Below are positions 1 through 13,722 of a stretch of 64,000 bases of DNA, in pieces (position 1 is the first letter of the stretch; every line of letters starts with the position of its first letter). Position numbers and translations under genes: made by a program. Source of the DNA: Batkoa obscura. Taxonomy: Eukaryota > Entomophthoromycota > Entomophthoromycetes > Entomophthorales > Batkoaceae. The stretch spans positions 434,001-498,000 of the forward strand of contig JASVEC010000014.1 of NCBI GenBank assembly GCA_030770535.1. Reading direction: 5' to 3'. Below the pieces are notes generated by a model that was given only the letters and a program-made list of their open reading frames with translations, searched no databases and was not told where the DNA came from.

Positions 1-2277
1 CTATTTTCCTAATTAAAGGATTGCTTTATTTTGAACTTCTTTTATTTTGAACTTCTTTCATTGTTATTCTTTTTGTTATATTTATTTATTCTCAGTTACC
101 ATTCATTGATTTTGTAAAAAAAATAAGCCCTACTACTGAAACAAAAATAAACATAATAAAAAAATGAGGGGTTATAAAATGAGGGAAAAAAGAGAGACAA
201 TGAAATAAAACAACCATAAAGCATTTAACGATATTAAAAGTAAAGATAAAAATCTAGAAGGAATGTCTTATACTATGGAACGAAACTTAACATTAAGGTA
301 TTAAATTAAACAAGCAAAACTATGTCGCAAACTTTATTTAGCTGTCCGCCGGTCCATCATTTTATAAGGTTAGTTGCGTTTTTGCTTATATGGTCTAGCG
401 TTATTGACCATAACTGGAATTATTGAATACGGTGTGTAAACTCATTCATAAATTGAGTAATAGCTTAGTAGATTTTTATATTGTGATGTTAGAGTTGAAG
501 TAGTAATTATAACAAATAAAGATTATATAAATAATATAGTACTTTAAATTTATCTGCCGTTTTATAAAATTTTAAATATACATAATGTTATGTTATAAAA
601 TATCTTTATATTTTTCTGCATATATGTTTCTAACCATTCTTTAAAAAATTAAACCCTTGATTTTTTGTAAAAAGAGAAATTGAAAGTCAATAAACTTTAA
701 GAATAGGTTTAGAATTAATATATCTGATTAAAAAAAGTAAAGAATTATTGACAAAAAGAAGATACATTCACTTATAAAAATAAATATGATAATTTTATAT
801 TAAACAAACTTACTATTTTAAGTGATTCCTTTTTTTAGAAACTTCGCCATTCGTCTCCTTTCTGTTTTCATGTTGTTATGCTAATATACATATAGCATAC
901 GCTATCAATGGATAAGATAATTCATTAATAAATTATAAAGCGTCTAAATAAATAAGAGCATATATTACTTGGTGGAAAAATAATTTCAAAATAAATCACT
1001 TATGATAAAGTTATTTAAAAAAGTAAACATTTACAAATCAAGGGAATTTAAAATATATCAATATAGTTAACAAATTATTATTTATATTTAGTCATGGTTT
1101 ATATTTATTTATATTAAATAATAACTTTCAATGATGAGCAGCTTTCAAAAAAATATTATTATTGAGCTTTTATATATTAGTTATGCTTTTTTGTTATTAT
1201 ATCAGAACTGAACTAAACTAAATAGTCGAGAATTAGAGTTTTTAAAAATTAAGCTATAATTTTTCTTGTTTTTAAATAAATCGGTCTTTTTAAGATCATA
1301 TTATAACAAGAAAATACTTGTTTATTCATTTCAATTAGTACCTGTAACTAGTTAATGAAATGACTTAATACAAATTATAAGGCGTTTATTGAACTAAGTA
1401 TGTAAGCAATTACAGACTAAAGAAAAAGAAAGGAAAATTAAGAAAGTGTTGGTCGTAGTTCAAATACTCACATTTGACTATAATAAGTCAAGTTTAATAA
1501 ATTTCAATATTCATATAAAGGAACTTTAGTCTCTATAATAATAATAATTATTATTATCATAACTATCTTAATAGTATTATAAGAAAGATAAATTGATAGA
1601 ATGTTAAATACGAGTCTAAAATTCATGCTACAAGTTGAATTAGGTAAACCACTATTTATTAAAATTATAAATATCAATGTATAGCTTATTATGCTAATAA
1701 AAAATACTAGTAATATCAACAAGTAAAAATCGCAATAAATTGAAAAATTTCTTAATAAACTAAGAGAAGTGAATAATTACGAAATAAAGAAATTTTCCAA
1801 CTAATTTAAGTAAACGAGCTCTGAATCAACTATTATTTTTTTTTCACAACTTATTATAATAGATGATAACATTTAAGGGAAAATATTTAGGCGTTATAAA
1901 AACCGATGTTATTACTTTTAAGCTTTATTAGTTGAGACGTTTCTTAAGTAGTGTACCAAATTTTGTTTATTTTATTAACTATTTTTCAAAGATTAAGTTA
2001 GTTCTAATCTATGTTTACTTGCTTTACGATCTGAAATGGGTAAACTCCACCTTGAAAATATTCCGCTTCTAGTTAACATCTTGGTATAGTCTAACTTCTC
2101 TATTTTTAGTTTCTATTATTTTTTTTGAATAAATCACTGTTTTTATGAAGAATATCTTAAATAATTAGTTAAGCTATAATCCTTGATTTGAAATAATACC
2201 CTATCCCTTTAACAGCATACTGAATAAAATAAAATAAAAAAAATAACTCATGCTAATACTTAGGGTGCATTATCAAT

Positions 2278-2321
2278 AAAACTATAAAACTATAAAACTA
2301 TAAAACTATAAAACTATAAAT
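2278..2321. repeat. 8-bp tandem repeat (CTATAAAA), about 5 copies
   Basis: The unit CTATAAAA repeats with C at 2282, 2290, 2298, 2306 and 2314, and the last unit ends in T. It is a plain minisatellite in intergenic DNA with no evident function. Confidence 0.9.
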
Positions 2322-2724
2322 TATGAATTATCTTAATAAATGATAAAAAGTTAATAATTACGAATTATAGAAATTTATAGTAAAAAAATCGATCGATGTA
2401 AAGCTCAATAATTCCGCAACTAATAATATGTATTAATATATATTAGATAATAACTCTTAATAAATGCTAACATTTATTAAACAAAGCAAGATTTGTTGGG
2501 CTTTTTATTATTTAGGTGTGCTATCCTTTATTATTTACTCAATAAAACAAAAATAATAAAAATAACAAAGACAAATTAAGCTTTTGAAAATATCTAGTCA
2601 AAATTTCAGATCAATTGAAACATCTATTTAATATTAGGTTCTAAATGGGACTTTTAATTAGTAATAAAATCACAATTATATGAATACTCCTTTTGCTCCA
2701 AAATAAAGATCTAATTACTTATTT

Positions 2725-2826
2725 TATGAAGATGTATTTTTGTTTAAGAATTTTGCTAATATTCTTTCCATTCAAATGGTGCTTAAAAATAGAAAAAGTG
2801 ATGAAACCAAGAAAAACAACCTCATA
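2725..2826 (+). mobile_element. MITE copy A (forward)
   Basis: This copy keeps the left end (GATGTATTTTTGTTTAAG), the central inverted pair TTTCCA/..GAAAAAG and the right end (..ATGAAACCAAG..). It is somewhat decayed at both termini. It is the most upstream copy seen in the window. Confidence 0.75.
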
Positions 2827-3368
2827 TTGATTTAAATTATTTAAATTCAAGTATGTTGCAATGTTATTTGTGTTGTATTTGTTTATTTCTAAATAGCTTA
2901 AAATTCAAAAAAGTTTTTGTTTTGATTTTGAAGGAGTTAAACTCCTGTGATTTATTGTTGTAGATAAGTAAAATGGGTGTAATCGGAGAATCTCTTTTTT
3001 TTAAGTGGAAGAATAGCTTTGGGTTTTTTAATTAAAAAATACATCTATTGAATTTAAAATTATTTACTATTCTAAAACAGTATAGCTTAATTTTATATTA
3101 GCAACAAAATAAATGTAAAAGAATATTAATTTTACACTAATTTCTAGTAAATTTCTAATCTGATCTAGTCTATCATACAATATAAACAATTAGAACTTTA
3201 TAAACACTTACATTAATAAAAACTCATAGATGTGTAATATAAACATTTAAAGCAAACACTTGTAACAAGTAATAATTTAATTTTAATTTTATTTCTATTT
3301 AACTACTTTTATTAATTGACCTGAATAAAATTAGATTTAATAAATACTTTAAAAAATAACATAAAAGC

Positions 3369-4957
3369 CTACCATAAATACATTGAATGATCATAAAACG
3401 AAACAGAGCCAATTAATTGTTGATTGTTTGTTGGATTATATGACCAATCTACTCCATAAGCAATAGAGGTGTGATCCATAAAAGAATTTTGTATTGAAAA
3501 TTCATTATTATTATCTAATTATAAGATAAAATAAAATAAAACAAGATAATTATTAAATATTTACTATAATCCAACTTAAGTTGATGAAACCCACCATGCA
3601 TAGCAGCTACAATCAATTGACTTGGATTTGTAGAATGCCATTTGACTCGCCATACGCCACCATCTACGTTTATTTCACTTACCGGGACTTTTAGTTTACG
3701 TGTATCAAATATGCGTACTGTTTCGTCGTAACTAAATAAATTATAAACATAAATAATATTAATATATATATTAATGCTATTTTACCTTCCAGTAGCAATA
3801 TAATTTTCTCTATTTGGATTAGAATGAAGAGAACATACTCCTGCCATATGACTTAATGATTTATATGTATATTAAAAAAATAATACACAAAAAATATAAA
3901 AATTTTACCTTTTATTTGTCATAACAGCAGTTGAACTTTTAACTATATCTTCATCTCCAGTATATTGATCTAATAATCTTAAATCCCAACTTTTAAATAA
4001 AGCATCATCGGCACCTTTTAAAATAAAACAAATAAAAAACAAAAGCAATCAAATTATTATTATTATTATTATTATTATTATAAATTACCTGAGTATACTA
4101 CATTTGTATTATGATAATTAAATCCTGTTATCCAAGCTTCCAATGAATGTGCTAACCATCGATATTTTATCTGTCCTTTTAAAGTATCTGGATTTAATTC
4201 AATAACGGATAAACTACCATCACTAAAACTAACACTTAATTTACAATCACTAAAATGATTAATTTATTAGTTTAAGATTACTATTCTATTTAAACAAACA
4301 ATACTCATTATTAATTCTATCAGACCAGTCTAAAGAAAGAGCTAGATTTTCTTTTTCACTCAATATGTTTTTAAATTCAAATAGAGTTTCTTCTTTTAGT
4401 AGCTTAGAAAAAATGAAAATATTAATACAAAAAATAAAATAAAAATATCTTTACTTCATCCTTTTCTTCGTTATAAGAATAAAATTTAACTTGGCCTGAA
4501 GCATCAGCTTGAGCTAACAAATAATTTTTTTCACCTTCTATTATTCTTGGTGAATATCTCCTTTTTATAAAATTTAATAATCAATATGATTTCTAAACCA
4601 ACTTTCTTTTAGTCTATTAATTTACCATTTAATATCCAAACTCGCCTCTCCTTCGATAACATTCCCTTTCACCCTAAAAAAAACTATATCAACATCCCCA
4701 AAGCTTCCAACAATATTTATTGATACTTACAATTTATTCTTATCATTGACTTTATATAATTGTAAGTTGCCTTTTCTAATAGCTTTCTCTTGATTTGAAC
4801 TTGGATTCTCTGGGGTTATAAATTGTTGAGTTTCATTATCTATAAGTTGATAGGTACCAATAATGAGTCGCTGGTTTGTGGAAGGTATCCATTCAATTGA
4901 ATCTGCTGAGTAGATAGTATCTACTTTGTCATGAGAAACGATACTGTTGGGCTCCAT
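3369..4957 (-). CDS. DPH7: Diphthamide biosynthesis protein 7 (WD40 methylesterase)
   Basis: Dph7 is the WD40 methylesterase that demethylates diphthine methyl ester on elongation factor 2, before the final amidation to diphthamide; it acts in the cytosol. The first exon (start ATG at 4955-4957) has the family's N-terminal S-A-D-S-I-E-W-I-P and G-T-Y-Q-L signatures. Later exons carry A-H-S-L-E-A-W-I-T-G-F-N-Y, then V-Y-S-G-A-D-D-A-L-F-K-S-W-D-L-R, a repeat around H-M-A-G-V-C-S-L-H, and T-G-S-Y-D-E-T-V-R. The end has H-T-S-I-A-Y-G-V-D-W-S and a final S-F-Y-D-H-S-M-Y-L-W, the usual Dph7 C-terminus. At least six short introns interrupt it; one (about 4020-4090) contains a (TTA)n microsatellite. 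It lies just downstream of the next gene on the same strand. Identification is firm; exact exon edges are approximate. Confidence 0.92.
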
Positions 4958-5147
4958 TCAAAATAATGATTTTTAAAAAAAATGAAAAAAGTTGAAAAGT
5001 TTGAAATAAGAGATTTTACTTTTATTTATTACAAAATTTTTTAAAATTAAATTAGGGACCAGGGAGAATTGAGAGAATATTTTATAGATTTATTTATAAA
5101 AAAGGAATTAAAGAAAGGGAATATAATTGTATTTTATAGTATTCTAT

Positions 5148-6932
5148 CTACTTAAAATATATTTTTAAAATTTCATTTTTCCATTCCGTCTTCTCCAATT
5201 TATCGAAAATTCTCATCACTTGTTCCAAATGCTTTTTAGGAATATTCCATTCTTTGTTAATCATATAATTTTTGTATAAAAAATTACCAAACAATATTTT
5301 AAAATCACTACCATAACCCATGCCTATGTCCTTATTATTCTTATTCTCATTCTCCTTATTATTCTCGTCCATTTCATTACTTCTTTCAAAGCATTTAATT
5401 AATTGAAACAATACTTCTTTCTTCTCGTTTTCTTTAATATTCTTATTATTGCATACAATTATTGCTAATTTAAAAGCTGCTTGTAACATTCCTCTTTTAC
5501 ATAATAATGAAATCATTTGAATATTAAATTGATATTCAGTATCCTTAATAACATTAGCATTTAATTCCTCATGTTTTTTCTTTCGAAAATTAAAACTTTT
5601 TTTGCAATTGATTAATTGATAATAAATACTTAATAAATTATTATTTGTTATATCATTTAATTGTGTGGCTTTTTTTAATATATCATATTTTAATTTTTTA
5701 TTAATATTTAATAATGTCAATTGATCACTTAAATTAATTAAATGACTAAATTCATTACTATCATTACATAATTGTAATCTTAATAAAATTGTATAAATAT
5801 TTATATTTTTTCCTGGTATTGATGTTGGTGGGTATAAAAAATCAAGGTATTGTTGTAACCATTGAAAATAATCCTTCTTCTTAATTTCTTTTTTACTATC
5901 TTTTTGAATATCTTTAACTTCTTCTGTTTGTTTAACCCCTGTCTTTAAAAGATTGTTAAACAAACTTAATTGATTTTCATTTCCATCGAATTGTAAACTT
6001 TTTAACAAATGATATTTACTTAATTCATAATCCATTGTTTGACAATAAGCTAAACTAAATGAAGATTCTAATTGACAGTCATCTGAGATTGAGAATGCTT
6101 CGATAACTTCTTTAACTATAAAATAAAACTCATGTTATAATTTAAATATTAGTAAAAATTAAAACTTACCTGCTTCTAATTTTTCTTTGTTTCCCATCTC
6201 CCCATATATTTTAATTACCATATTTAGTATTCTTAAATTATCTTTACTATCCATATGATTAGGTATTTCTTGACTTCCCATCACATTCTTTAACTCATAT
6301 AGATAACTACAATAGATTGTAAATATTTCATCTAAAATATTATGTTCATTTTCATATTTTTCCACAACATATCTTATCATTAATGGATAAGTAATACTTT
6401 TAATATATCTCTGATTAATTTTGTGAATTAACTCCATCACTTTTTCTTTTTTGTTACTGTCTTGATTGATTAATTCAATTTCGGAATTTAACTAAAGAAA
6501 ACAGTAATTCGACAAGTTACTAACTTGATAAAATTTTAAAATTAAAAAAACTTACCCAACCAAATATATGTTGTTTCATATTAAATTTTAAACCATCTCC
6601 TTCTTTCTTCAATGAACTTTCCTTTTTCCTTGGTGGTAGATTGATTTTAAAAAATAATTGACTAAAAGCTTCCCTTTTTTTTTGACGATATAAACCAAAC
6701 CCTAAGTTTTCTTTTTGTAATTCAAGACTATGCTGATCTATACTTTTGTTCAACCAAGTTTCTTTGCTGGCAATATTGCTACAAGTTATAATACTAGTAA
6801 ATTGGCGGAGTTGGATTACTTGAGTTAGATCTATAAGATAAGAGTTAGATAATGAATGTTATAAATTGAAAGATTGCTTTTACCTTTATGAACAAGTTTA
6901 TAAAGTGATTGTGGCTTATTGGTTAGTAACAT
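5148..6932 (-). CDS. Unidentified helical protein, probable mitochondrial matrix
   Basis: I do not recognise this family. The chosen start (ATG at 6930-6932) opens a short exon beginning M-L-L-T-N-K-P-Q-S-L-Y-K-L-V-H-K. The next exon reads L-T-Q-V-I-Q-L-R-Q-F-T-S-I-I-T. This Arg/Lys/Ser/Thr-rich start without acidic residues resembles a mitochondrial presequence. The rest is helical, rich in Lys, Asn and Leu, and spread over about four exons; the last (to 5148) gives about 300 residues. The spaced helices, for example around L-L-C-K-R-G-M-L-Q-A-A-F-K-L-A, could be PPR- or TPR-like, which would suit a mitochondrial RNA or translation factor, but no repeat is clear enough to claim. It starts 250 bp from the divergent SNAPC3 gene, so the two may share a promoter region. 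Confidence 0.7.
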
Positions 6933-7182
6933 CTTTTATTAATTGATCCGACTAAAATTCAAGTTTTTTTGATAATTTTATATTTTGATTAATTTTTTGA
7001 TTGTGATTTTATTATGGGATCCAAAATAATCAGGGATTAATGATTAAATTACTAAAATATTACAAAATTGAGTTCTTTTTATTAGAGTATTTTATTCTCA
7101 GAGAACAAAACAAACTAAACTTCAATTTTAAAAAAAATATAAATCTCAATAAGAAAAGCACCAAAATAAGCCATCGTTAACT

Positions 7183-8580
7183 ATGAAGCTACATCCTGAA
7201 GCTAGTGAAGTAATTGATATATCAACTATTGAAAAGCAGTATTCCGAAATCAGTAAAAAATTTGAGTTGGCTGACCCCTCGGATGATTATTTAAAACAAT
7301 TAACTGTTAAAGAGAATTATCGTTCGATTGAAAGAGAGTTTCAAATTAAAGAAGAAGATTTAATAAAAGGAGAGGTATTTAATGACCCCGCTCTATTTGC
7401 TAATTGGGCTACTATTAATGATAGAAAAAAAGTGATGGTACCATTTGATCTTTTAAGTTTAAATAATTATAACTGGAGTAAAAAAGGACAGAAAGGAGAT
7501 GATATTAGTAACAAAAAGAAAAGAGGTAGACCTACAAAAAAAAAGAAGGGCAAAAAGAACGGAGAGGAAGAAGAAGAAGAAAAAGAGCGAGATAATTTAG
7601 TATTTAAATTAAATATTAATAAAGCCATTATTAATAAAAATTTATCGATTAATAATAAACAATATTTATTAGACGAAGTATTAAAAAAAAGTAAATTACA
7701 CTCGGTTCAATTTAATAGTAGAGTTAAATATTTATATCGTAAAAAAGAAGGGTTGAATGAAGTAGTAGAAAAAGAAGAAGATAAAGAAGAAGTAGTTTGT
7801 AAAGAAGATCAATTAACAGAAGATAATTTTATTTATGCTATTGATTTATATCAAAGTAAAAAAAAACCATATAGTAAATATCAATCTTTTTTAATGTATG
7901 ATGAGCAAACATTATGTGAATTAAGAGATAAATTCTATTGTATTAGCGACTTTTTAGCTTATTCAACAATTGAAGATGAAAAAAGATTAGAAAAAATGTT
8001 AGATGAATCACTTCTACCAAATGTAATTAATGTAAATCGTAAAAATGAGTTAGATACATTTGATAAAAAAACAAGCCCCAGTTTTTTTTTTATTGAAAAT
8101 ATATTTTATAATGATAATCGTAGTAACTTAAATCAAGACTTATCAAAACCTTTAATTCAATGGTCTCAAATTATTAATAAACAAAACCAAAAGAATAATT
8201 TACCTTTGTTTCATTACTCCGCAGAAGATATGTCTCAAGTTAAATTAAAAGATATTCAACTTCGATTAAATCAACCTTATTTATTTTATCATCAAAATCA
8301 TTGTCAACATTTATTTTTATTTCGAAAAATAAGAAAGTTTAATCCAATGTTAGATAAAGCCAATAAATCATTATATCCTGTATTTACATATAAAAGTAGA
8401 TTACGTAAAATGATTTGTAGAGCATGTGGTTTATTTCAAGCTAATCATATTACTTTAAATGATAAATTATCCGGTGCTAATCCTTGTTTATTTTGTGATC
8501 ATTGTTATGAGCCCTTTCATTTTGATGAAAAAAACCAACCCCTTTATTCTTTTTTACATTTTCCATATAATTATCATTAA
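7183..8580 (+). CDS. SNAPC3: snRNA-activating protein complex subunit 3-like (SNAP50)
   Basis: In animals SNAPC3 is a DNA-binding subunit of the complex that recruits Pol II or Pol III to snRNA promoters, including U6. The gene is intronless and encodes 465 residues. The C-terminal third carries the family signature. Q-P-Y-L-F-Y-H-Q-N-H-C-Q-H-L-F-L-F is followed by S-L-Y-P-V-F, then C-R-A-C-G-L-F-Q-A, then a C-L-F-C-D-H-C-Y cluster, and it ends F-H-F-D-E-K..F-L-H-F-P-Y. These Cys/His pairs form the zinc-binding module of the human protein. The N-terminal half is poorly conserved. It contains a basic patch (K-K-R-G-R-P-T-K-K-K-K, residues about 107-122, AT-hook-like) followed by an acidic run. 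It converges on the AFG2-like gene with only 35 bp between the stop codons. Yeast lacks this subunit. Confidence 0.88.
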   Translation: MKLHPEASEVIDISTIEKQYSEISKKFELADPSDDYLKQLTVKENYRSIEREFQIKEEDLIKGEVFNDPALFANWATINDRKKVMVPFDLLSLNNYNWSKKGQKGDDISNKKKRGRPTKKKKGKKNGEEEEEEKERDNLVFKLNINKAIINKNLSINNKQYLLDEVLKKSKLHSVQFNSRVKYLYRKKEGLNEVVEKEEDKEEVVCKEDQLTEDNFIYAIDLYQSKKKPYSKYQSFLMYDEQTLCELRDKFYCISDFLAYSTIEDEKRLEKMLDESLLPNVINVNRKNELDTFDKKTSPSFFFIENIFYNDNRSNLNQDLSKPLIQWSQIINKQNQKNNLPLFHYSAEDMSQVKLKDIQLRLNQPYLFYHQNHCQHLFLFRKIRKFNPMLDKANKSLYPVFTYKSRLRKMICRACGLFQANHITLNDKLSGANPCLFCDHCYEPFHFDEKNQPLYSFLHFPYNYH

Positions 8581-8615
8581 TAACTTTAGAATATATATTA
8601 ATATATATTCCAAAA

Positions 8616-10968
<2,353 letters not shown>

Positions 10969-11473
10969 TTCAGTGAAAGAGATATCAAACAAATAAAATA
11001 TTTTATTTTTTTAGGTATTTATAAATAGAGTTTATTGGCTAAATAATGAATTTAATTTTATGACCAAATTAATAACTCAAAATTTAATATTTTATTTTTA
11101 TTTTGTAAAATTATTAACGTTTGAATGTTAGTTTTGCTACTTTTTTATTAACCATACTATATTTAATAATTCAATACCAAACAAAACAAATATCTAAAAC
11201 AAATAATATCTAAATAAAAATAAAATTTACAAACTATCCTTCAATTTTCAATCAAATCTAAAAATACCAGGGGATGTATTTTTGTTTAAGGATTCTATTA
11301 ACAATTTTTTCGCTCAAATAGCGTTTAAAAAGTGGAAAAAGTGATGAAACTAAAAAATATCTTCATAAGATTTTAAAAAATAATCATAAAAACTCATTTA
11401 ATAAAATAAAAAATCAATGCTCAAAAGCTAAAAACAATTAAAATAAAACTATCATCTTCAATATCAGCTCCAC
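10969..11473. other. Intergenic gap with one MITE
   Basis: This is AT-rich DNA between the AFG2-like start and the 3' end of the TOG-domain gene. I looked here for a missing AFG2 N-domain exon and saw none. It holds MITE copy B (11265-11367). Confidence 0.6.
11265..11367 (+). mobile_element. MITE copy B (forward)
   Basis: This copy has GGGGATGTATTTTTG at its left end, central TCAAATAGCGTTTAAAAA and right side GTGATGAAACTAAAAAATAT. The right terminal inverted repeat is decayed (CTTCATA rather than CCCCATA). It lies in the 3' flank of the TOG-domain gene. Confidence 0.85.
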
Positions 11474-13722
11474 TTAATTCGAAGTATGAGATCTTTGCAT
11501 TGAGCTAGTTTTAGTACTTGAAAAACTAGGTACTTTAGGCTCCGATTTTTTAGCTAAACTAGAAATCGTTGGACGAATAGCTTGGAGGAACCTTGGACTT
11601 AAAATATAATCTTTATAACTAATATAAGCTGATGTTGATGGTACTTCTCCATGGTCAAATGTATTTAACCAAGTATCATCTTTTGAACCTTTACTTCCCT
11701 TTAGTTCTTTTCTTTTATTGTTACTTATTCGTTGTAATGTTTTACTTAGTTTTTGCTTAATACTTATCGGCTTAGATCTATCCTTTACAGTCTTATTATC
11801 ATCATCTTGATTATCTTTTGTAACTACACTTAATACCATTGGTGGTGGTAAGGAATGGATGGATTGATCCAATTGAATCGTATTCGAAATTGAAGAGATA
11901 GGTGATATTGGTGATGTAGAAATCGATGTTTCCTGGGATTGATTTTCAATTACTACAGGTGATATAGCATTGATCTTTGTTTCTTCTTCCACCTCTTCCA
12001 TTTCTTCTATTTCCCTAACTTCTTTTCTCACTACCACCTCTGCTACCTCTGCCTCTTGGATTTTCTTTCTTGATTCATCCTCTTTTATTTCTTTTTCTGT
12101 TTCAATCTCAGTCACTTCTTCATCAGTTGCCTCATCAACTTTAATTTCAATATTTTTTACTTCATTAGTTTTTGTTTCATCTTCTATTACATTCTCTTTT
12201 ACTCCTACCTCTTTTATTTCACTTTCACTTTTAAGCATTTTTGTTTCTTCTTCCTTAATTTCTTCCTCTTTTGCTTCATTAACTTCTATCTCAACCTCTT
12301 CAGTTTCTTTAACTTCTATCTCAACTTCTTCAACTTCTTCAACCTCTTGAATTTCCACCTCAGTTTCCTTAACTTCTTCTTTCACCTCTTCAGTCTCTGC
12401 TTCTTTCTCCTTTACTTCTTCCTCCTTTACTTGTTCCTCCTTTACTTCTTCTTCCTTTACTTCTTCCTCCCTTACTTGTTCCTCCTTTACTTGTTCCTCC
12501 TTTACTTGTTCCTCCTTTACTTCTTCCTCCTTTACTCCTTTGTCTTCAACTTCTTCCTCTCCTATTCCCTCAAATTCCTTTATTTCCTCTTTAGCTTCTT
12601 CCTCACTTACTCTATCTTCTCTTACTTCAATCTCATTTTCTTCTTCAACCTCCACCTCCACTTCCACCTCCATTCCATTTTCGTCCTTCACTCTCATCCA
12701 TCTTTTACCCGTACCATTAATTTTTTCCTCTATTTTTTTTTGTTGCTGCAAATCAAAATAATCTTTAATTGTACTATAGTTACTTTGATTATCAATATTA
12801 ATACCTTGAGCTTCTCTTTGTCGTTTAGCATTTTCCTCTAACATACGTTTAATATTCGATATCGGTTTACTAGATGCTGGTTTTGTGGTTTTCAGCTTTA
12901 AATATTTTTGGGCCACATCCGTCAAGGTGTTGTAAAAGCTAAATGAAAATAGGTTTAAATTACAACTGTATTAATTCTAAATAAATTTACTTTTCACTTT
13001 GTTGTGGAAATTTTTTGGCATAGATTTGATAGCTATTTCTCGTCATGGCTCTAACTTCTGGAGTGGAATCAATAGCCCCTTCACATATACAATCTTCAAT
13101 CTTCTCTAACTGAGATAGTAATGCTTCGTCCGATAAATGATTTAAATAAACCAAAACTAATTTGGCCACAGATAGACGAACGGATTTTGATATATGTTGT
13201 ATATTAGAGTGATAATATGAAATTAAATCTTCAATTTTTGTATTAATAGTAATTTGTTCTAATGCATTCTGAGCTCTGGTAACAGTTACTTTATTGGTTC
13301 TTGCTGTTAATTTTAAAATTGCTGGTACGGCCCATTCAGCAATTGGAAAATAATCGGTCTCTAAATAAATACTAGCTTCTTGCATGAATAGGGTAGCTGT
13401 ACCAGTAAGTCTTGTCCGATCAGTATTGATCTAAGATAGTAGAATTGAGTTATTTAAAAACTAAAATCTAAAACTTTAATAAACTTACTGAACCTTCAAT
13501 AAACACTTTATTTTTCTCAATAAAATTAACTAATTGATATTTGGTTAACTTTTGAGATTTAAATAATTTAATCACTTGTTTTATCGCCTCTTCAATATCC
13601 ATCCATGTCTTATCTGTTTCTTTAACTTTAAGGCTCTCTTCAATAGCAATTAATTTCTCTTCTAAACTTAATTCTTTCCCCTCATTCATAGTTTCAGTAG
13701 GCGTTTCTTCAATTGTACTCAT
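11474..13722 (-). CDS. TOG/CLASP_N-like protein with Glu/Lys pentapeptide repeat
   Basis: The first two exons (from ATG at 13720-13722) encode about 230 residues of paired helices resembling a single CLASP-type TOG domain. Examples are E-W-A-V-P-A-I-L-K-L-T, S-V-R-L-S-V-A-K-L-V-L-V and E-G-A-I-D-S-T-P-E-V-R-A-M-T-R. Such domains bind tubulin. The last exon begins F-Y-N-T-L-T-D-V-A-Q-K-Y-L and then becomes highly charged. Around 12380-12540 a 15-bp unit repeats, encoding (V-K-E-E-Q/E)n, within a longer Glu/Val/Lys-rich stretch of roughly 230 residues. The C-terminal tail is Ser/Pro/Lys-rich (P-I-S-I-K-Q-K-L-S-K-T-L), as in CLASP linkers that contact microtubules. Total length is about 715 residues, short for CLASP, and only one TOG module is seen. 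Role in microtubule regulation is inferred. Confidence 0.72.
12370..12545 (-). repeat. 15-bp coding minisatellite (VKEEQ/E units)
   Basis: On the plus strand the unit appears as TCCTCCTTTACTTGT or TCCTCCTTTACTTCT, repeated in frame about ten times with few changes. It encodes the pentapeptide V-K-E-E-(Q/E). Neighbouring sequence continues as a degenerate E/V/K-rich repeat, so copy number probably changes by slippage. Confidence 0.88.

Larger units (their letters stand above)
1..3368. other. AT-rich intergenic region, no recognisable gene
   Basis: I find no coding exon chain, tRNA or rRNA on either strand in this stretch. It contains a short 8-bp tandem repeat (2278-2321) and one copy of the dispersed inverted-repeat element (2725-2826). 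The few short open frames are AT-biased and have no family resemblance. Confidence 0.6.

Noticed and set aside
1504-1722. 72-codon minus-strand frame in AT-rich DNA
   Set aside because: Ile/Leu/Tyr/Ser composition follows from base bias; it contains a palindromic ATAATAAT/ATTATTAT run and nothing recognisable.
11970-12841. Plus-strand open frames opposite the Glu/Lys repeat (Ser-rich and Phe/Leu-rich)
   Set aside because: They are the antisense of the repetitive Glu/Val/Lys coding tract; the repeat keeps several frames open. Composition is pure repeat shadow.
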